From an uncultured Lachnospiraceae bacterium (GTDB lineage Bacteria > Bacillota_A > Clostridia > TANB77 > CAG-508): a DNA stretch of 17,965 bases. Both the position numbers and the translations under genes were made by a program. How positions within the stretch are numbered: the first letter of the stretch is position 1; each line of letters starts with the position of its first letter. Below, piece by piece: positions 13,663 to 17,965 of the stretch. The notes beneath the pieces are model-generated. The model did not search any database and had not been told where the DNA came from. It saw only the letters and a list, made by a program, of their open reading frames with translations. The stretch lies in contig CAMUZC010000024.1 in the NCBI GenBank assembly GCA_947165105.1, positions 1 through 17,965 on the forward strand, given 5' to 3'.

Positions 13663-14493
13663 TTAATCTTCCTTTCCTTTTAACTCATCCATAGCTAAAT
13701 TAAATTGCTCTTCATTAGGTGCCTTTCCATGCCAGCATGCTTGACCTTCCATAAATGAAACTCCTTTTCCTTTTACAGTTTTAGCAATAATTGCAGTAGG
13801 CATACCCTTTGTCATTTTAGCTCTGTCAAAGCTATCAATTAATTGTTCAATATTATTTCCATCCACAGGAATTACTTTAAAACCAAAGCTTTCAAATTTT
13901 TCCTCTATTTTATTAAGTCCTTTAACATCTTGAATATTTCCATCAATTTGCAAATTATTATTATCTACTATAACACATAAGTTATCTAGTTTATATTTTG
14001 ATGCTGTCATTGCTGCTTCCCAAACTTGTCCTTCTTCTATTTCTCCATCACCAAGCAAGCAATATACTCTATACCCCATGCTATCCATTTTTGAAGATAA
14101 AGCCATACCATTTGCAACAGATAAACCTTGTCCTAATGATCCACTTGTCATATCAACACCTGGAACCTTATTCATATCTGGATGTCCTTGTAAATTTGAT
14201 CCTAGTTTTCTAAAAGTCTCTAAATCTTTTTCATCAAAATATCCTCTTTTAGCCAAAGTAGCATATAAAGCAGGAGAGCAATGTCCTTTTGATAACACAA
14301 ATCTATCTCTTCCTTCTGCTTTTGGTTCTTTTGGATTTATGTTCATTTGATTAAAATATAAGACAGTTAATATATCTGCACAAGACAAAGAGCCACCTGG
14401 ATGACCTGACTGTGCACTATAAACTGCCTTTAAAATATCTATTCTAATATCATTTGCAATTTTTGATAATTCATTAACATCAGTAATTTTCAT
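13663..14493 (-). CDS. Transketolase, N-terminal (thiamine diphosphate) subunit
   Basis: This 276-residue protein is the TPP-binding half. SGHPGGSLSCADILTVLYF and DRFVLSKGHCSPALYATLA are typical openings. The TPP motif runs from GDG (residues 148-150) to NNN (178-180) as GDGEIEEGQVWEA...VIVDNNN. The family's short length without a PYR domain identifies it as the split form. The start follows GGAAAGGACGG. It is the first gene of a two-gene operon with a TTGCCA-17-TAAAAT promoter, divergent from ssrA. Confidence 0.95.
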   Translation of the reverse strand: MKITDVNELSKIANDIRIDILKAVYSAQSGHPGGSLSCADILTVLYFNQMNINPKEPKAEGRDRFVLSKGHCSPALYATLAKRGYFDEKDLETFRKLGSNLQGHPDMNKVPGVDMTSGSLGQGLSVANGMALSSKMDSMGYRVYCLLGDGEIEEGQVWEAAMTASKYKLDNLCVIVDNNNLQIDGNIQDVKGLNKIEEKFESFGFKVIPVDGNNIEQLIDSFDRAKMTKGMPTAIIAKTVKGKGVSFMEGQACWHGKAPNEEQFNLAMDELKGKED

Positions 14494-14529
14494 AAATTTT
14501 CCGTCCTTTCCTTTTGTTTTTCTATGGTT

Positions 14530-14558
14530 ATTTTATACTTAATATCTTGTTTTGGCAA
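14530..14558 (-). promoter_or_regulatory. Promoter of the transketolase operon
   Basis: On the minus strand TTGCCA (14558-14553) and TAAAAT (14535-14530) are 17 bases apart. The -10 lies about 36 bases before the ATG. Confidence 0.65.
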
Positions 14559-14616
14559 TATATTTTTTCTTTTTTAAAACAGGCAAAGAATTATTTATAA
14601 TATAAATTCATAAATG

Positions 14617-14645
14617 TTGTTTTTTTTGCAAATTTATAGTATAAT
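14617..14645 (+). promoter_or_regulatory. Promoter of ssrA (tmRNA)
   Basis: TTGTTT (14617-14622) and TATAAT (14640-14645) are 17 bases apart. The mature RNA begins at 14687, so the precursor would carry a leader of about 35 bases to be removed by RNase P. Confidence 0.75.
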
Positions 14646-14686
14646 AAATAAAGATTGTCGTTATTAAAGACATATCCATATTATAT

Positions 14687-15042
14687 GGGGGTGTAACTGG
14701 TTTCGACAGTTGTTTAGAAGTATAAATAGCGAGTAGTGGATTCTCGTTGGCCACTTAAATAAACGAGAAAATAAATATAAACGCTGATAATACAGAATTA
14801 GCATACGCTGCCTAAGTTGCAGTGTCGTCTTCTAATGGCTTCCCACGGCTATTAACAAGGCGTCGATAATGTGGGAAACGAACCTATTTCTTGCTATGGA
14901 AATAGTGGGTATTTTATAGCTACCTTAATTTATCGTTTGTTTGTTAATGGTATTTTGAGGAAAATTTAATAACAAACTGCACTCGGAGAAGTTTATATGG
15001 AAGAGCAATTGGACAGGAGTTCGACTCTCCTCACCTCCACCA
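14687..15042 (+). ncRNA. ssrA: Transfer-messenger RNA (tmRNA), one-piece form
   Basis: The 5' end GGGGGTG (14687-14693) pairs with CACCTCC (15032-15038), and a CCA end is encoded at 15040-15042. The conserved 5' block GTAACTGGTTTCGACAG and 3' block GGACAGGAGTTCGACTCTCC (T arm) are present. The tag frame (14762-14815) can be read as N-E-K-I-N-I-N-A-D-N-T-E-L-A-Y-A-A followed by TAA. It ends in the AA proteolysis signal; the exact resume codon (ATA or AAC) is uncertain. It rescues stalled ribosomes by trans-translation with SmpB. A T-rich tract follows at 15056-15065. Confidence 0.97.
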
Positions 15043-15074
15043 AAATAAAAATTTATTTTTTTCTTAATTTTGTC

Positions 15075-15103
15075 TTGCACTAATTACATAAATATGATAA
15101 TAT
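15075..15103 (+). promoter_or_regulatory. Promoter of tRNA-Trp
   Basis: TTGCAC (15075-15080) and TAATAT (15098-15103) are 17 bases apart, about 18 bases before the tRNA. This indicates transcription independent of ssrA. Confidence 0.55.
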
Positions 15104-15120
15104 AACAAATGTCAATATAT

Positions 15121-15195
15121 AGGGGTATAGTGTTAATGGTAGCACATCGGTCTCCAAAACCGCCTGTGAGGGTTCGAGTCCTTCTACCCCTGCCA
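15121..15195 (+). tRNA. tRNA-Trp (CCA anticodon)
   Basis: The acceptor arms AGGGGTA (15121-15127) and TACCCCT (15185-15191) pair, followed by discriminator G and an encoded CCA (15193-15195). The anticodon loop CTCCAAA sits in a CGGT/ACCG stem, giving anticodon CCA (codon UGG). The T loop GGTTCGAGTCC is canonical. The anticodon loop has the normal seven bases, so this tRNA is not itself a frameshift tRNA. Confidence 0.96.
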
Positions 15196-15204
15196 GACTA
15201 AATG

Positions 15205-15236
15205 CCTTGCAGTGTAATAATTGTAAGGTTTTTTTT
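15205..15236 (+). terminator. Terminator of tRNA-Trp
   Basis: CCTTGCA (15205-15211) pairs with TGTAAGG (15222-15228, one G-U pair), followed by eight T. It separates the tRNA from the GtrA gene. Confidence 0.85.
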
Positions 15237-15282
15237 ATACAGTTTTATAAAAAATTTAATTATAACAAAGGATGGTATTTTT

Positions 15283-15714
15283 ATGGAAAAAATAAAGAAT
15301 CTAATAAATACACTAATTAAAAAATTTATGACTAAGGAAGTTATTTTTTATGCAATATTTGGAGTTCTTACAACTGTTGTCAATGTTGCAACATTTTACG
15401 TTTTAACAACATTTTGTCATTTAGAAGAAAATATTTCAAATGTTATAGCAATTATTTTAGCAGTTATATTTGCTTATATTACAAACAGAAAACTAGTTTT
15501 TAACTCACAAGCTTCAACAGCTAAAGATATAATATTAGAAATATTTAAATTCTTTGCAGCACGTTTCTTTACTATGCTTGTAGAATTTTTTGGATTCATG
15601 TTGTTATTCAACGTATTACATATTCCTAATATGATTAGCAAATTAACTATTACAATTTTAGTAATTATTTTAAACTTTTTCTTAAGTAAATTTTTCGCTT
15701 TTAAAAATAAATAA
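15283..15714 (+). CDS. GtrA family membrane protein
   Basis: This 143-residue protein has four predicted membrane helices. The GtrA signature is clear: EVIFYAIFGVLTTVVNVATFYVL, IAIILAVIFAYITNRKLVF (the N-R/K-K-x-V-F motif), and a closing NFFLSKFFAFKN. GtrA proteins help move lipid-linked sugars (for example polyprenyl-phosphate-glucose) across the membrane for cell-surface glycosylation, or act in related translocation. I chose the ATG at 15283 behind AAAGGATGG; longer versions would start within the tRNA terminator. No glycosyltransferase partner lies beside it in this window. Confidence 0.9.
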   Translation: MEKIKNLINTLIKKFMTKEVIFYAIFGVLTTVVNVATFYVLTTFCHLEENISNVIAIILAVIFAYITNRKLVFNSQASTAKDIILEIFKFFAARFFTMLVEFFGFMLLFNVLHIPNMISKLTITILVIILNFFLSKFFAFKNK

Positions 15715-15726
15715 AATTAAATATTT

Positions 15727-15756
15727 AAAGGTGAGGATTTGCCCTCACCTTTTTAT
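15727..15756 (+). terminator. Terminator of the GtrA gene
   Basis: AAAGGTGAGG (15727-15736) pairs with CCTCACCTTT (15743-15752), followed by TTTATTTC. The stem is strong. The next 110 bases before the M23 gene are AT-rich, with no other structure seen. Confidence 0.9.
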
Positions 15757-15870
15757 TTCTAACTATATTTTATAATCTTATTTTCTACTTAACATTAATA
15801 ATTCTCTAAATTTCATTTAATTTATAATCTATTTAATTTTCAATATCAATTCAAAAGGAGCGTTTAAATC

Positions 15871-16475
15871 ATGACAAAAAATTTTTTTAATATTATCAAA
15901 ATTTATCTATCACTTATTTTATTTTTGACTCTATTTATATCAATTTTTTTCATTCCATTTTACAATAATACCAACATTCCCCCAACTCCATCAAATGATA
16001 CGCAAATCAGCAAAGTAATTTCACCTACAAGTGGTTTATGCTGGCCTCTCCCACGGTTATACAAGAATAAGTTCCCCATTTGGCTACAGAGGTGCTCCAA
16101 CTGCCGGTGCAACAAACTTTCACGGCGGAATTGATTTACCAGCACCACCCGGAACAAATATTATATCTGCAATTTCAGGTAAGGTAACGTATACAGGGTT
16201 TATGGGAAGTGGCGGATGTACAGTTGTCGTTCAAAATGAACAATACACAGTCGTATTTCATCACATAAATCCAAATTATTTAGTTTCACCAGGTGACCAT
16301 GTTTCACAAGGACAAATTATAGCTCAAGTTGGTCCAAAAAATGTATATGGATATAGTAACAATCCTTACAAAGACGCCAATCGGGAACCCCACAAACGGA
16401 GCGACGACAGGCCCACACTTACATTTTACAGTAAAAATAGGATCGAAATACATCGACCCTATGTCACTATTCTAA
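15871..16475 (+). CDS. Membrane-anchored M23 family metallopeptidase, requires two +1 frameshifts at CGG
   Basis: With +1 shifts at 16054-16056 and 16382-16384 this is an intact 200-residue LytM/M23 endopeptidase. It has an N-terminal membrane anchor (about residues 7-30). The peptidase domain begins CWPLPGYTRISSPFGYRGAPTAG and contains FHGGIDLPAPPGT (first zinc His and Asp). It continues with HHINP, and NPTNGATTGPHLHFTV carries the H-x-H pair. It ends SKYIDPMSLF at 16475. It would cut peptidoglycan cross-links at the cell surface. Unshifted, the anchor frame stops at 16134, and the peptidase frame loses the zinc-binding HLH. No other lesion is seen. The ATG follows AAAAGGAG. Convergent with the zinc-ribbon gene. 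Confidence 0.85.
16054..16056 (+). other. +1 frameshift site 1 in the M23 gene (in-frame CGG)
   Basis: The incoming frame reads CTC CCA CGG TTA TAC. Skipping the C gives CCA GGT TAT ACA AGA, i.e. P-G-Y-T-R-I-S-S-P-F-G-Y-R, the strongly conserved start of M23 domains, in which the Gly after Pro is typical. Confidence 0.8.
16382..16384 (+). other. +1 frameshift site 2 in the M23 gene (in-frame CGG)
   Basis: The incoming frame reads GCC AAT CGG GAA CCC. Skipping the C gives AAT GGG AAC CCC ACA AAC GGA, i.e. N-G-N-P-T-N-G-A-T-T-G-P-H-L-H-F. This is the conserved M23 segment carrying the zinc-binding HLH. Confidence 0.8.
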
Positions 16476-16509
16476 TTTATATCATCATTCTTACGATAAT
16501 TTTTTAAAT

Positions 16510-17013
16510 TTACATATCTTCATCTTCACCATCTTGATCTTCGAATCCAAACTCTTCACCAAACTCATCAAAAAATCCATCGCCACATCTTGACTTACAA
16601 CTTGAACAATGTCCTGAACAAGGATTTACTTCTTCCCCACCATTCCAATCAAGTTCAATAGTATTTTGACACTCTGGACATTTAATTTCATTCTTAGACT
16701 CAACGTCAGCAACAAATTCAGTATTACAATATGGGCAAATAATTTCAAATTCAAACCCATCATCATACATATCGTTTTCAATTCCTGTTACAGATGACTC
16801 AATTTTACTAACTTTTGCTTCAATTAGATTTTGCTTTTTCTCTATATTATCAATCTTATTTTTAATGACATCAGCAAGCTCATCAATTACACTAAGGTGC
16901 AACATAGAAACCTCTGTAATTTTTTTATTAACATATTCTAATTGTTTTTCATCAGTTATATTCTTTTCAATATCTTTAATTATTTCTTGAAACTTTTTAC
17001 TAAAATCTGTCAT
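16510..17013 (-). CDS. Coiled-coil plus zinc-ribbon protein (CD1247-like), function unknown
   Basis: The N-terminal 80 or so of 167 residues look helical or coiled-coil (FQEIIKDIEKNITDEKQLEYVNKKITEV...IKNKIDNIEKKQNLIEAKVSKIESSV). A zinc ribbon CPYCNTEF...IKCPECQ follows (two CxxC pairs). Then comes a second Cys cluster, NPCSGHCSSCKSRCGD, and a very acidic tail (FGFEDQDGEDEDM). The layout resembles the small Clostridia proteins annotated with a CD1247 N-terminal domain, which have no assigned function. The start follows AAAGGAAAG. It lies downstream of efp across a long hairpin, so co-transcription is possible but not certain. Confidence 0.75.
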   Translation of the reverse strand: MTDFSKKFQEIIKDIEKNITDEKQLEYVNKKITEVSMLHLSVIDELADVIKNKIDNIEKKQNLIEAKVSKIESSVTGIENDMYDDGFEFEIICPYCNTEFVADVESKNEIKCPECQNTIELDWNGGEEVNPCSGHCSSCKSRCGDGFFDEFGEEFGFEDQDGEDEDM

Positions 17014-17028
17014 AATCTTTCCTTTCTA

Positions 17029-17082
17029 AAATAAGCTTATATTATTTTATGCATTTATATACATAATAATATAAGCTTATTT
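17029..17082 (-). promoter_or_regulatory. 18-bp perfect inverted repeat between efp and the zinc-ribbon gene
   Basis: The arms 17029-17046 and 17065-17082 (AAATAAGCTTATATTATT and its complement) are perfect, with an 18-base loop. On the minus strand the hairpin ends in TTATTTTAG just before the ribosome site of the zinc-ribbon gene. It could act as a weak efp terminator or as a structure controlling the downstream start. The remaining spacer to the efp stop shows nothing. Confidence 0.55.
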
Positions 17083-17147
17083 CATATTATTCTTTGATTA
17101 AATTTCGTTTATTATAACTTTTAGCTATATTAATTCTACAAGAATTA

Positions 17148-17717
17148 TTAGTTAACTCTTTCCATATAATCACCAGTTCTTGTATCGATTTTAACGATAT
17201 CACCGATGTTAACAAATAATGGAACTAATATTTCTAATCCGTTTTCTAATTTAGCTGGTTTTCCAGATGTTGTTGTTGTGTTTCCAGCGAATCCTGGTTC
17301 TGTATATGTTACTTCTAATTCAACGAACATAGGTGGTTCAACTGCAAATACATTTCCTTTGAATGATAATATTTTAACATTCATATTTTCTTTAATGTAT
17401 TTTAAAGCATCTCCTAATTGTTCTTTGTTTAAAGGCATTTGTTCATATGTTTCATTATCCATGAAATAGTATAAATCTTCATCATTATATAAGTATTGCA
17501 TTTCTTTTTTCTCTATTTCTGCTCCTGGATATTTTTCAGATGGGTTGAATGTTTTTTCAATAACTGCCCCACTGATTACATTTTTTAATTTTGTTCTAAC
17601 AAATGCTGAACCCTTTCCTGGTTTAACGTGTTGAAATTCAACAACTTTGAATACGTTTCCGTCCATTTCAAATGTTGTTCCATTTCTAAAATCTCCTGCC
17701 ATATATACTTCTGCCAT
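17148..17717 (-). CDS. efp: Elongation factor P
   Basis: This 189-residue, three-domain translation factor relieves stalling at polyproline stretches. It starts [42 protein letters not shown] includes the PGKG loop with the lysine that is modified in some species, and [23 protein letters not shown] lies in domain II. It ends [25 protein letters not shown]. Length and sequence are canonical. I chose the ATG at 17717 with AAAGGGG upstream; a TTG at 17735 overlaps that site. It has its own promoter at 17764-17792. Confidence 0.97.
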   Translation of the reverse strand: MAEVYMAGDFRNGTTFEMDGNVFKVVEFQHVKPGKGSAFVRTKLKNVISGAVIEKTFNPSEKYPGAEIEKKEMQYLYNDEDLYYFMDNETYEQMPLNKEQLGDALKYIKENMNVKILSFKGNVFAVEPPMFVELEVTYTEPGFAGNTTTTSGKPAKLENGLEILVPLFVNIGDIVKIDTRTGDYMERVN

Positions 17718-17763
17718 TGGTATTTCCCCTTTCAAATTTAATTTTCACTATTCATATTTCTAT

Positions 17764-17792
17764 ATAATACCATATGTTTCCAAAAAAAGCAA
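17764..17792 (-). promoter_or_regulatory. Promoter of efp
   Basis: On the minus strand TTGCTT (17792-17787) and TATTAT (17769-17764) are 17 bases apart, about 47 bases before the ATG. This places the structured stretch beyond 17820 outside the efp transcript. Confidence 0.75.
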
Positions 17793-17829
17793 GTCTTTTT
17801 ACGAATTTACCAATTTCAACCTCCCATAT

Positions 17830-17947
17830 TCTGATTAGCAAAAGGCGTAGAATCACATAATGATGGGCTGATATATATTACTTTAAAAATGTGGCTTAAG
17901 TGGGGACCGGCTAGCTACAGAGAGTTATAATTCCCCAGACCACATAA
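17830..17947. ncRNA. Possible structured RNA, strand and class unresolved
   Basis: ATGTGG (17889-17894) pairs with CCACAT (17940-17945), and GGGGA with TCCCC inside it, around a loop containing CCGGCTAGCTACAGAGAG. A second pairing (CCCATATTCT with AGAAT...ATGGG) lies to the left at about 17823-17867. On the minus strand AGCCGGTCCCCACTTAAGCC recalls the AGTCCCC-GAGCC segment of 6S RNA. On the plus strand CAGAGAG recalls a T-box stem I, which would lead to a gene past the window end. Neither is convincing. No gene is seen here. Confidence 0.3.
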
Positions 17948-17965
17948 AAAATCATTTTATACTCA

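Noticed and set aside
15121..15195. The tRNA-Trp as a possible frameshift or CGG-reading tRNA
   Set aside because: It has a normal seven-base anticodon loop with CCA anticodon, which reads UGG only.
16031..16507. Reading the M23 region as two separate genes (15871-16134 and 16031-16507)
   Set aside because: The first frame degenerates after CWPLP and the second begins with non-family residues and ends in a hydrophobic artefact. The three frames joined at the two CGG codons give one continuous M23 protein.
1..17965. CRISPR arrays, integrases, phage genes or rRNA
   Set aside because: No regularly spaced direct repeats, recombinase motifs or rRNA segments were seen on either strand.

Overview
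This is an AT-rich chromosomal segment that reads as a low-GC Clostridia-type Firmicute, probably anaerobic. The evidence is pyruvate formate-lyase with its radical-SAM activase, an rpsF-ssb-rpsR operon, a one-piece tmRNA, two-gene transketolase, sigma-A promoters (TTGnnn-17-TATAAT), strong AGGAGG ribosome sites and a strong preference for AT-ending codons. No phage, integrase, transposase gene or CRISPR array is seen.

Layout. 1-1.1 kb (+): the end of pflB, an intergenic palindromic element, pflA and a bidirectional terminator. 1.1-2.3 kb: a patatin-like hydrolase (-) and a second palindromic element. 2.3-3.6 kb (-): rpsF-ssb-rpsR. 3.66-8.43 kb (-): a seven-gene run, in transcription order lipid kinase, two DUF4178 proteins, two DUF350 membrane proteins, a membrane-anchored spermidine synthase and a very short AdoMet decarboxylase. 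8.5-9.05 kb: a shrunken third copy of the palindromic element and a divergent Cys-rich carboxypeptidase-regulatory-like protein (+). 9.1-11.3 kb (-): a 45-aa protein, two half-size TauE/SafE permeases and a NifS/IscS cysteine desulfurase. 11.4-12.7 kb (-): a stand-alone two-repeat protein behind an exact consensus promoter, then a small membrane protein. 12.7-14.5 kb (-): split transketolase. 14.6-15.7 kb (+): tmRNA, tRNA-Trp and a GtrA protein. 15.87-16.48 kb (+): an M23 peptidase. 16.5-17.7 kb (-): a zinc-ribbon protein and efp. 17.8-17.95 kb: an unassigned structured stretch.

The most striking observation concerns the codon CGG. Two otherwise intact genes, the cysteine desulfurase and the M23 peptidase, each need two +1 frameshifts. 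At all four breaks the codon in the incoming frame is CGG, and skipping its C gives a GGN glycine codon where the family has or tolerates glycine. My hand scan of all other genes found only one other in-frame CGG (12042-12044, in the accessory-looking two-repeat gene). This suggests that CGG is unassigned or poorly decoded and is used as a +1 recoding signal (CGGN read as Gly). A systematic assembly error that inserts C before GG is the main rival explanation.

Two other items stand out: the polyamine/DUF350/DUF4178/lipid-kinase operon, which looks like a membrane-associated modification or stress module, and a family of palindromic intergenic elements with conserved loops and diverged but still complementary stems.
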